Source of the DNA: Marinovum sp.
GTDB taxonomy: Bacteria > Pseudomonadota > Alphaproteobacteria > Rhodobacterales > Rhodobacteraceae
Length of the DNA stretch: 5,870 nt
Direction: 5' to 3'
Assembly: GCA_002711145.1 (NCBI GenBank)
Contig: PAHS01000040.1
Location: 6,231-12,100, forward strand
Position 1 is the first letter of the stretch, and each line of letters starts with the position of its first letter. Position numbers and translations under genes: made by a program. Positions 1 through 5,604 of the stretch are shown here, piece by piece. A model generated the notes under the pieces. It saw only the letters and a list, made by a program, of their open reading frames with translations, did not search any database and was not told the origin of the DNA.

Positions 1-351
1 GTCGATGCAATGGCGATATCCGTCGGCAACGTCCACTTACAGAAAAACAAAGAGGGAACCCTTGATCTAAAGACGATCAGACAAATCGAAGAGCTAACCT
101 CAACACCATTAGTGATACATGGAGGTTCTGGGGTTTCCTTAGCACAAAGGTCTTATCTAGCAAAAAATTCAAAAATATGTAAATTCAACATTGGGACTGA
201 GTTAAGAATGGTCTTTGGTGAAGCCTTAAAAGAATCTTTAGAAAAAGACCCCACTCAATTTGACCGAGTTCAGATCTTAAGCAAGACAAACGATCCGATA
301 GTTGCGGCGACGCGAAAAGTTTTAAACGCATTTAAAGCAGAAAAAAAATAG
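1..351 (+). CDS. Class II ketose-bisphosphate aldolase, C-terminal part (5' end outside window)
   Basis: This is the last 116 codons of a zinc-dependent class II aldolase of the fructose-/tagatose-bisphosphate aldolase family, cytoplasmic enzymes that reversibly split ketose (bis)phosphates to dihydroxyacetone phosphate and an aldehyde. Reading is open from base 1 (V-D-A-M-A), so the ATG at 10 is internal. Visible family marks are GNVH (residues 9-12, His12 matching one zinc-ligand histidine), PLVIHGGSG (36-44, His40 matching the second zinc ligand plus the glycine-rich phosphate loop), and KFNIGTELR (61-69), matching the family's phosphate-binding K-[IV]-N-[IV]-[AG]-T segment. The C-terminus ends on a normal helix and short lysine-rich tail, so the gene looks intact at this end. 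The substrate cannot be told from this fragment; tagatose-1,6- or fructose-1,6-bisphosphate and other ketose phosphates are all possible. It precedes a sugar uptake operon but is separated from it by an orphan gene and a probable operator, so joint function is only inferred. Confidence 0.9.
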   Translation, partial: VDAMAISVGNVHLQKNKEGTLDLKTIRQIEELTSTPLVIHGGSGVSLAQRSYLAKNSKICKFNIGTELRMVFGEALKESLEKDPTQFDRVQILSKTNDPIVAATRKVLNAFKAEKK

Positions 352-364
352 TTCAAAAAGTAAG

Positions 365-700
365 ATGAAATCAGGATTAACAATTATAATATTTTTGGCT
401 TTGGCTTTTCCATTCACATGCAGTGCAAAGCAAATAAAAAACTATGAGTCGGAACTAATAGTAACCTATGGCAATATATTAGCCACACGCAATTTAACTA
501 AGGAACCAAACCCAGATTTTATAGGCTGGTACATTAGGATCACCCCTGATGTTGCTTCAAAAATTAACGAAGCACACTTTCAATCAGATAATGAAATGAA
601 AGAAAAAATACGAGCCGGCCTCTACTTTTGTAGTTCGTCATATTGGAAAACAGGAAATACCTTAACAATTTCATGTTCAAATTCCGAAGCGAACAACTAG
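365..700 (+). CDS. Small exported protein of unknown function
   Basis: This encodes 111 residues that I do not recognise. The N-terminus is a convincing Sec signal peptide: Lys2, a hydrophobic core at about residues 5-16 (LTIIIFLALAFPF), and a likely signal peptidase I site after Cys-Ser-Ala (21|22). Cys19 is not in a proper lipobox, so a lipoprotein is unlikely. The mature part of about 90 residues is polar, with an aromatic patch (GWYIRI, 54-59) and two cysteines (Cys89, Cys104) that could form a disulfide in the periplasm. No catalytic motif is apparent. It starts 13 nt after the aldolase stop with only a weak ribosome site (AAAAAGTAAG just before the ATG), so it may be read through from the aldolase transcript. 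The signal peptide and uninterrupted frame argue that it is real; its short length and AT-rich composition leave some doubt. Confidence 0.65.
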   Translation: MKSGLTIIIFLALAFPFTCSAKQIKNYESELIVTYGNILATRNLTKEPNPDFIGWYIRITPDVASKINEAHFQSDNEMKEKIRAGLYFCSSSYWKTGNTLTISCSNSEANN

Positions 701-896
701 GGTCTAATTAGGAAATTAAAAAAATAGCAAAATGCTTCAACTTACAAGTAGACTTCTGACCTACCAGAATACAGCCTCTAAGAAAGGTAACATTTAATTA
801 TAGGATGAAATAATTAATAGCCGATGAATTTAAACATAACATAAGAAATAAAAAATAAAATAAATAGGTTGCAAAACTAAAAATCGATATGTAAAT

Positions 897-908
897 GTTA
901 GCGCTAAC
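897..908. promoter_or_regulatory. Probable LacI/GalR-family operator
   Basis: GTTAGCGCTAAC is a perfect 12-bp palindrome with the central CG step (TAGCGCTA core) typical of LacI/GalR-family repressor sites. It lies about 110 bp upstream of the binding-protein start, in the only regulatory gap before a sugar transport operon, which is where such sites are found. No second copy was seen in the window, and no regulator gene is present. The inferred role is repression of the operon until the sugar or a phosphorylated derivative binds the repressor. Confidence 0.65.
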
Positions 909-926
909 TGAAGCTATTTTTTTAAT
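898..926 (+). promoter_or_regulatory. Candidate sigma70 promoter of the sugar operon
   Basis: TTTAAT at 921-926 matches the -10 consensus at five of six positions, with TTAGCG at 898-903 as a weak -35 (three of six) at a 17-bp spacing. The -35 lies inside the operator palindrome, so a bound repressor would block polymerase. Transcription would begin near 933 and give a leader of about 85 nt. An alternative is TTGCAA at 869-874 with a poor -10 (TAAATG, 892-897), which would put the operator at the start site. Neither is proven. Confidence 0.35.
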
Positions 927-1018
927 GAAAATGCACCAAATTAGTCTTTTGATACTTTAATAAAATAGAATCAGTTGTTATAGGAAACAGGTACGAAAGT
1001 ACTTTTTGGGAGAAAAAT

Positions 1019-1930
1019 ATGAAAAAATTAGTAATGGCGGGCGCTGCGCTCGCAATGATGGCGTCTACAGCAATAGCTGAGCGTTATGTAATGATTACAC
1101 ACACACAAGGTACTGACCCATTTTGGCCAGTAGTTGAAAAAGGTGGTAGAGATGCTGCCGCTGCGATTGGAGCAGACTTTGAATATAACTTTGATCCATC
1201 TGGTGATATGTCAGGTATGGCAAAGCTTATCGAGGCAGCTGCCGCATCTAACCCAGACGGGATAGTTGTATCTTTACCTGACCCAGATGCATTAGGCGGA
1301 GCGATCCGCGCTGCAGCAGACGCTGGTATTCCGGTAATCACAATGAATTCAGGCTTGGAGAATTCAGCTAAAGTTGGCGCACTAATGCACGTTGGTCAGC
1401 CAGAACTTTTAGCGGGACAGAAAGCTGGAGAGCGTGCTAAAGCTGAAGGTGTAACAAAGGGTCTTTGCTTGAATCAAGAAGCATGGAACACAGCCCTCGT
1501 GGATCGATGTGAAGGTTACTTCTCAGGTCTTGGCGGATCATTGAACATGATCGACGTATCAAACGACGTACAGCAAATTGAAACTAGAACAGCAGCCGCA
1601 TTGTCAGCAGACCCATCAATTGATGGAATTTTAGCAGCTGGTCCACATGTATGTGATGCAGCTAATAAAGCTATTAAAGATGTTGGTGCAGATGTTCATC
1701 TAGCATGTTTCGACATGTCAGATGCCGTAACTGCAATGCTAAGATCTGGTGATGCGTCATTTACAATCGATCAGCAACAGCGGTTGCAAGGATATATGCC
1801 AATCATTGTGCTGCATTTGTATAACACAAACGCTGGTATGTTGCCAGGAGCTAATATTCCATCAGGTCCTGGTTTCGTAGACGCTTCAAATATTGATAAT
1901 GTTGCTTCTCAGGCAGGCATAAACCGCTAA
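1019..1930 (+). CDS. Periplasmic sugar-binding protein of a CUT2-type ABC transporter (RbsB/FrcB-like)
   Basis: This 303-residue protein is the periplasmic receptor that delivers a sugar to the permease encoded next. Residues 1-20 form a Sec signal peptide (Lys2-Lys3, hydrophobic core, AIA cleavage site before Glu21). The mature protein has the two-lobed periplasmic-binding-protein fold of the LacI/RbsB type: TQGTDPFW at 29-36, matching the ligand-stacking aromatic segment near the RbsB N-terminus; NPDGIVVSLPDPDAL at about 78-92; AGIPVITMNSG at 102-112; and FDMSD at 231-235 followed by IDQQ at 250-253, matching the conserved Asp and Gln of the RbsB pocket. Four cysteines remain after processing (150, 164, 212, 230); Cys150 and Cys164 may pair in the oxidising periplasm. 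A good ribosome site, GGGAGA at 1008-1013, sits 5 nt before the ATG. The gene is first in the operon and is followed by a strong hairpin. The fold and role are secure. The ligand is not; the neighbouring XylB-type kinase favours a pentose, ketose or polyol. Confidence 0.92.
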   Translation: MKKLVMAGAALAMMASTAIAERYVMITHTQGTDPFWPVVEKGGRDAAAAIGADFEYNFDPSGDMSGMAKLIEAAAASNPDGIVVSLPDPDALGGAIRAAADAGIPVITMNSGLENSAKVGALMHVGQPELLAGQKAGERAKAEGVTKGLCLNQEAWNTALVDRCEGYFSGLGGSLNMIDVSNDVQQIETRTAAALSADPSIDGILAAGPHVCDAANKAIKDVGADVHLACFDMSDAVTAMLRSGDASFTIDQQQRLQGYMPIIVLHLYNTNAGMLPGANIPSGPGFVDASNIDNVASQAGINR

Positions 1931-1956
1931 TAGCTTATGTATTAGTAGGAAATTAT

Positions 1957-1982
1957 AACAGGCGAGCGAAGGCTCGCCTGTT
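1957..1982 (+). terminator. Intercistronic hairpin after the binding-protein gene (partial terminator or mRNA stabiliser)
   Basis: An 11-bp perfect stem (1957-1967 paired with 1972-1982, core CAGGCGAGC/GCTCGCCTG) closes a four-base GAAG loop and is followed by TTATTT. It stands 26 nt after the binding-protein stop and 40 nt before the permease start. The stem is GC-rich in an AT-rich window, so it is very unlikely to be chance. The downstream T tract is imperfect, suggesting leaky termination or protection of the upstream mRNA from 3' exonucleases. Such hairpins after binding-protein genes are a known way to make more receptor than membrane components. Confidence 0.75.
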
Positions 1983-2022
1983 TATTTAAGAGACACTAAA
2001 AACATAGATATCAGAGGTTAAA

Positions 2023-3216
2023 ATGTCGGAACGAAGTGAATCTGATCGTCTTCAAAATGAAAGCTGGATCCAGCGCATGATAAGAAGACCCGAAATTGGT
2101 TCTTTCATAGTCATGATCGTAATTATATTGGCCCTTGGGTTAGCATCTGAGGGGAAAGCTTTCAATGCATTGGGCTTAAAGAACAATATAGCCATTATCG
2201 CCCAATTGGGAATAATAGCAGTTGGTGCTGCTTTATTAATGATTGCTGGCGAGTTCGATTTGTCCATCGGACCAATGATTGCCTTTGCAGGTATGTCCAT
2301 GGCCATAATGTTGAAATGGGGTTTACCATTTGGCCTAGGAGAGGCAACGCCATTTACGGCTTTTGCAATAACTATGTGCATGACACTGGCGTTTGGATGG
2401 CTCATTGGAACTATTGTGGTCAGATCGGGATTATCAAGTTTCATAGTCACATTAGCATTTTGGTTTTTTCTTCGTGGTCTTACAGAAGTTTGCTTCAGAC
2501 TGATTAACCAAAATACTAATGTTTCTGGGCTACCGGATTATAAACAAGAGAGCTGGTTTGCCGAACAAATGGGTGGCGAAGTTTTCGGATGGCTTTATGA
2601 TGGCTGGTTCTGGATTGGTCAAAAAGTATCAGCCGGATTGGAATTCACAGCTGGTATGGCCAAAGACGACAAAATTGATCTCATAAATTATTTAAGCTTC
2701 CTAAACATAAACCGGAAAATGGAACAATGGGTTACTGGATTTGATGCGAGACTTCTCTGGTTTATAGTTATAGCCGGCGTGGCGTGGTATGTACTTGCAA
2801 GAACACAGATTGGAAACTGGATTTATGCTACCGGGGATAATAAGGAAAGTGCACGCGCAAATGGGGTTCCAGTAAACAGAGTAAAAATTGGCCTTTTTAT
2901 GTTTTCTGCTTTCTGCGCAACAATTTTTGCAGCATGCCAAGTTTTTGATACTAATTCATCTGACGCAGCAAAAGGAATGTTTAAAGAGCTTGAAGCAATT
3001 GCGATTGCGGTAGTCGGTGGAATCTTAATGACCGGTGGCTTCGGCTCGATAGTAGGCGTGGTATTTGGAGCGGTGACTTTTGGCCTTGTTGCTAATGCTG
3101 TATTCTTTATCCCTTGGATAGATGGAGCATGGTTTAGGGTATTCGTAGGTACAGTTCTACTCGCGGCTGTTTTTGCCAATGAACGTATTAGAAAACGGAT
3201 CACTGGGGGAATATAA
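2023..3216 (+). CDS. Sugar ABC transporter permease, CUT2 (RbsC/FrcC) family, with enlarged central loop
   Basis: This 397-residue inner-membrane protein forms the sugar channel, probably as a homodimer. A polar arginine-rich N-terminus is followed by hydrophobic segments at about 24-42, 55-75, 83-98, 111-133, 138-155, 243-259, 286-305, 324-337, 342-363 and 370-385. Family marks are AGEFDLSIGP (75-84, the GxxDLSxGS motif of RbsC-type permeases), TGDNKESARANGVPVNRVKI (270-289, the cytoplasmic loop that contacts the ATPase), and KELEAIAIAVVGGILMTGGF (321-340). RbsC-type permeases are usually near 320 residues. Here most of the extra length is a polar, tryptophan-rich stretch at about 163-240 (Trp178, 190, 195, 197, 236) between two membrane segments, predicted to face the periplasm. 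The ribosome site AGAGG at 2013-2017 is 5 nt before the ATG. The stop is 2 nt before the ATPase start, implying translational coupling. The family is certain; the transported sugar is unknown. Confidence 0.92.
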   Translation: MSERSESDRLQNESWIQRMIRRPEIGSFIVMIVIILALGLASEGKAFNALGLKNNIAIIAQLGIIAVGAALLMIAGEFDLSIGPMIAFAGMSMAIMLKWGLPFGLGEATPFTAFAITMCMTLAFGWLIGTIVVRSGLSSFIVTLAFWFFLRGLTEVCFRLINQNTNVSGLPDYKQESWFAEQMGGEVFGWLYDGWFWIGQKVSAGLEFTAGMAKDDKIDLINYLSFLNINRKMEQWVTGFDARLLWFIVIAGVAWYVLARTQIGNWIYATGDNKESARANGVPVNRVKIGLFMFSAFCATIFAACQVFDTNSSDAAKGMFKELEAIAIAVVGGILMTGGFGSIVGVVFGAVTFGLVANAVFFIPWIDGAWFRVFVGTVLLAAVFANERIRKRITGGI

Positions 3217-3218
3217 AC

Positions 3219-3992
3219 ATGGCACCAAAGAGTTACATGAGGGTCGAAAATGTCACGAAAAAATTTGGCCCCTTCACAGCGGTGAACGGAGTTGATTTGG
3301 ACGTTTACCCCGGTGAGGTTCATGCCTTGTTGGGGGATAACGGTGCTGGAAAATCTACACTGATAAAAATTTTATCAGGAGTTCACCAGCCCACAAGCGG
3401 TACGATCTACATGGAGGAAGTTGAGCGGTCTTTTAGAAGTCCTAGAGATGCTTCTGCCGCCGGTATTGGAACGGTCTATCAAGACTTAGCTATTAATCAA
3501 TTAATGAGCGTTACTCGTAACTTCTTTATGGGGCGTGAACTTACTTCTACTCTAGGCAAACTTAGAATGGATGAGATGGACCAAATTGCTCATGATGAGA
3601 TGTTAAAAATTGGAATTGATTTTTCAGATCCATCTCAGGCAGTTGGAACTATGTCAGGTGGTCAGCGCCAAACCCTAGCAATTGCACGTGCAATTTATTT
3701 CGGAGCAAAAGTTCTAATTCTAGACGAGCCAACGTCGGCTTTGGGTCAGAAGCAGCAAATGGAAGTTCTTAAAACTATAAAACGTGTTAGAGCAAGGGGC
3801 GATATCGCAATTATATTTATTACTCATAATGAAATACATTCTAGGCTCATTGCCGACCGCTACACTTTTCTGGCGCTCGGACAAGTTATTGGTCAGGGAA
3901 CTAAAGCTGAGTTAGAAGGAGGCGATATTAGGAGATTAATGGCAGGTGGAGCCGAAATTAAGGATTTAGAACAAGAATTGGCCAAGATCTAA
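3219..3992 (+). CDS. Sugar ABC transporter ATP-binding protein, single-domain (FrcA-like)
   Basis: This 257-residue cytoplasmic ATPase powers the permease. All nucleotide-binding motifs are present: Walker A GDNGAGKST (39-47), Q-loop Gln88 in VYQDL, signature MSGGQRQ (145-151), Walker B VLILDEP (165-171), a D-loop reading SALG (173-176), and switch His203 in ITHN. Most CUT2 sugar ATPases (RbsA, XylG, MglA) carry two such domains in about 500 residues. This one has a single domain and all its catalytic residues, as in rhizobial FrcA, so it must work as a homodimer with two complete ATP sites. The start ATG is preceded by GGGGGA at 3205-3210, inside the end of the permease gene, with an 8-nt spacing, and only 2 nt separate the genes. 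It ends in a tandem stop (TAA TAG). Its place in the operon indicates it serves only this transporter. Confidence 0.93.
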   Translation: MAPKSYMRVENVTKKFGPFTAVNGVDLDVYPGEVHALLGDNGAGKSTLIKILSGVHQPTSGTIYMEEVERSFRSPRDASAAGIGTVYQDLAINQLMSVTRNFFMGRELTSTLGKLRMDEMDQIAHDEMLKIGIDFSDPSQAVGTMSGGQRQTLAIARAIYFGAKVLILDEPTSALGQKQQMEVLKTIKRVRARGDIAIIFITHNEIHSRLIADRYTFLALGQVIGQGTKAELEGGDIRRLMAGGAEIKDLEQELAKI

Positions 3993-4003
3993 TAGTTAAT
4001 ATC

Positions 4004-4017
4004 GAGGACGAGATATA
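4004..4017 (+). promoter_or_regulatory. Shine-Dalgarno and non-canonical ATA start of the kinase gene
   Basis: GAGG at 4004-4007 is a good ribosome site, and exactly 7 nt later, in the kinase frame, stands ATA (4015-4017). The frame is open back to a TAA at 3997-3999, and no ATG, GTG or TTG occurs in it before the GTG at 4084. The spacing is ideal for initiation at 4015, so this is either a rare AUA start, a mutated ATG or a sequencing error. It decides whether the kinase keeps its N-terminal nucleotide-binding motif. Confidence 0.6.
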
Positions 4018-5487
4018 AAATACCAATCAGGACCAACTTATCTAGGTATTGACCTGGGCACATCTGGCTTAAGATGCCTACTTGTGAACCAAGAAGGCAA
4101 ATTTTTGGATAGTGCTGAGTATAGCTACTCTGTAAAAAGTGAGATATCTGGTTTTAATGAGCAAAATCCAAGAAACTGGATCGATGCTCTAAAGGTTTCC
4201 ATCGGAGAGCTAAAAAACAGGAATGCAGCAGCAGTTGCAAGTCTCCAAGCTATTGGCATTGCAGGTCACATGCATGGGGCAATATTGTTAGACAAAAACG
4301 ATGAAATTCTTCACCCGTGTATTTTGTGGAATGATACTCGCAGTTACAAACAAGCGTCAATATTAGATCAAGATGTAAAACTGCAAGAAATTACTGGAAA
4401 TATAATATTTCCAGGTTTTACAGCACCAAAGTTACTTTGGATACAAGAAAACAAGCCGGAAATCTTCTCAAAAGTTGCTAAAGTTCTACTACCTGCTTCG
4501 TATCTTGGATTTTACCTTACAGGCGATTTCTTTATGGATATGTCTGATGCTGCTGGAACTAGTTGGTTAGATGTTGGAAATCGGTGTTGGTCAGACTATG
4601 CTTTAAATGCAGGTAATATGCGATCTGACCAAATGCCAGATCTACTCGAAGGATCTCAAATAGCTTCATCAGTTTCTAAATTTATAGCCAATGAGTTGGG
4701 TATTCCACGTGGAGTTTCGGTTGTAGCAGGAGCTGGGGATAACGCTGCAGCAGCGTGTGGCGTTGGTATTATGCAGGAAGGTCAAGGCTTTGTGTCACTA
4801 GGCACTTCCGGCGTTCTGCTTACTGCTAGAGATGCATACACTCCTCTAGCTCAATCTGCTGTTCATACGTTCTGTCACGCAATTCCTAAAACGTGGTATC
4901 AAATGGGTGTAATTCTATCAGCAACGGATAGCTTAAACTGGTTATCAAGTGTTACTGGAAAATCTCCCATTAAATTATCAGAGGGGTTGACTCATAAAAT
5001 CAATGGACCTTCATCCGAAAAATTTTACCCTTACCTATCAGGTGAAAGAACTCCTTTAAATGATGCACATATAAGAGGTGGTTTCGTCGGACTATCGACA
5101 AATAGCAATCAAACAAAACTCACTCAAGCAGTAATGGAAGGCGTAGCATTTGCATTACGTGACTGCATGGAGGTTCTTAAAAAAGCTGGCCCCTGTCCAG
5201 ATCAATTATTGGCCATTGGCGGTGGCAGCCATTCGCGATTTTGGTTAGAGACTATAGCGACTGCCTTAAATAAGGCTATCGCCTGCCCCATTGACGGCGA
5301 ATACGGAGCAGCTATGGGTGCCGCACGTCTGGCTATCTTGGGAAAAACTAGTGAACCCATTAAAAATATTTTATCCCAGCCAACTATTGCAGAAACCATT
5401 GAACCCAGACGTGATTTAATTGATCTTTATTGTGAAGCCTTCACCAGGTACAAAAACGCACCGTTCCACCTCAAAAATATCCAATAA
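4015..5487 (+). CDS. xylB: FGGY-family sugar kinase, xylulokinase type
   Basis: From ATA 4015 this encodes 490 residues, close to E. coli XylB (484), a cytoplasmic kinase that makes D-xylulose 5-phosphate from D-xylulose and ATP. Collinear XylB motifs are YLGIDLGTSG (9-18, phosphate-binding, Asp13 equivalent to catalytic Asp6), GIAGHMHGA (81-89), PCILWNDTR (101-109), TGNIIFPGFTAPKLLW (127-142), DMSDAAGT (175-182), AGAGDNAA (238-245, Asp242 equivalent to catalytic Asp233), VSLGTSGV (260-267), SAVHTFCHA (281-289), PYLSGERTP (339-347) and IGGGSHSRFW (401-410). Everything needed for catalysis is present, so the gene looks functional apart from its start. The only conventional start codon in frame ahead of the conserved core, GTG 4084, would give 467 residues without the Asp13 loop, so the upstream region must belong to the gene. 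It follows the ATPase by 22 nt and is probably the last gene of the operon, phosphorylating the imported sugar or its ketose. Specificity for D-xylulose is likely but another ketose is possible. Confidence 0.85.
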   Translation: MKYQSGPTYLGIDLGTSGLRCLLVNQEGKFLDSAEYSYSVKSEISGFNEQNPRNWIDALKVSIGELKNRNAAAVASLQAIGIAGHMHGAILLDKNDEILHPCILWNDTRSYKQASILDQDVKLQEITGNIIFPGFTAPKLLWIQENKPEIFSKVAKVLLPASYLGFYLTGDFFMDMSDAAGTSWLDVGNRCWSDYALNAGNMRSDQMPDLLEGSQIASSVSKFIANELGIPRGVSVVAGAGDNAAAACGVGIMQEGQGFVSLGTSGVLLTARDAYTPLAQSAVHTFCHAIPKTWYQMGVILSATDSLNWLSSVTGKSPIKLSEGLTHKINGPSSEKFYPYLSGERTPLNDAHIRGGFVGLSTNSNQTKLTQAVMEGVAFALRDCMEVLKKAGPCPDQLLAIGGGSHSRFWLETIATALNKAIACPIDGEYGAAMGAARLAILGKTSEPIKNILSQPTIAETIEPRRDLIDLYCEAFTRYKNAPFHLKNIQ

Positions 5488-5494
5488 ATTTCAA

Positions 5495-5523
5495 AATATT
5501 AATTTATAAATAGTATTCTTTTT
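5495..5523 (+). terminator. Weak candidate terminator of the sugar operon
   Basis: Shortly after the kinase stop, AATATT (5495-5500) can pair with AGTATT (5512-5517, one G-U pair) around an inner palindrome (5502-5511), followed by C and five T residues. The stem is nearly all A-U, so it would be unstable, and this could be a chance feature of an AT-rich gap. It is the only terminator-like element between the kinase and the next gene. Confidence 0.3.
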
Positions 5524-5536
5524 ACCTCAATCTTAG

Positions 5537-5565
5537 TTGGCATCATTCCTACTAAGTGCTACTTT
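5537..5565 (+). promoter_or_regulatory. Candidate sigma70 promoter of the amidinotransferase gene
   Basis: TTGGCA at 5537-5542 matches the -35 consensus at five of six bases and is spaced 17 bp from TACTTT at 5560-5565, a weaker -10 that keeps the first T, the A and the final T. Transcription would start near 5572, giving a leader of about 33 nt. The 117-nt gap after the kinase supports a separate transcription unit. No operator palindrome like the one at 897-908 is present here. Confidence 0.4.
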
Positions 5566-5604
5566 TATGCCTACACTTTGTAATAAATTTATGAGGCCAT
5601 AGAT

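Larger units (their letters stand above)
701..1018 (+). other. AT-rich intergenic region upstream of the sugar operon
   Basis: This stretch holds no supported gene. It contains the operator palindrome and promoter candidate listed separately, plus a long 5' leader before the binding-protein gene. No strong terminator is visible after the orphan gene; CTAATTAG at 704-711 is only an AT-rich palindrome. A 21-codon ORF at 732-797 lacks a ribosome binding site and is not called. The part between about 800 and 870 is almost purely A/T, as expected for a curved or UP-element-like promoter upstream region, though that is inference. Confidence 0.7.

Noticed and set aside
732..797. 21-codon ORF in the gap before the operon
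   Set aside because: It has no ribosome binding site and no recognisable peptide, and is short enough to arise by chance.
2823..3323. 166-codon open frame on the - strand
   Set aside because: It lies opposite the certain permease and ATPase genes, shows no domain or signal, and reads as a shadow of the coding strand's codon pattern.
4084..4086. GTG at 4084 as the kinase start
   Set aside because: It lies downstream of the conserved YLGIDLGTSG motif with its catalytic Asp, which is encoded in the same open frame just upstream, and no ribosome site is well placed before it.
5532..5556. Inverted repeat CTTAGT / ACTAAG
   Set aside because: Only six pairs with a 13-nt spacer and no T tract; it overlaps the promoter candidate and could be an operator, but the support is too weak to call.
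5591..5602. Three-codon mini-ORF (ATG AGG CCA TAG) ahead of the amidinotransferase
   Set aside because: Its ATG overlaps the GAGG that serves as the ribosome site for the real start at 5605, and it lacks its own ribosome site; most likely chance.
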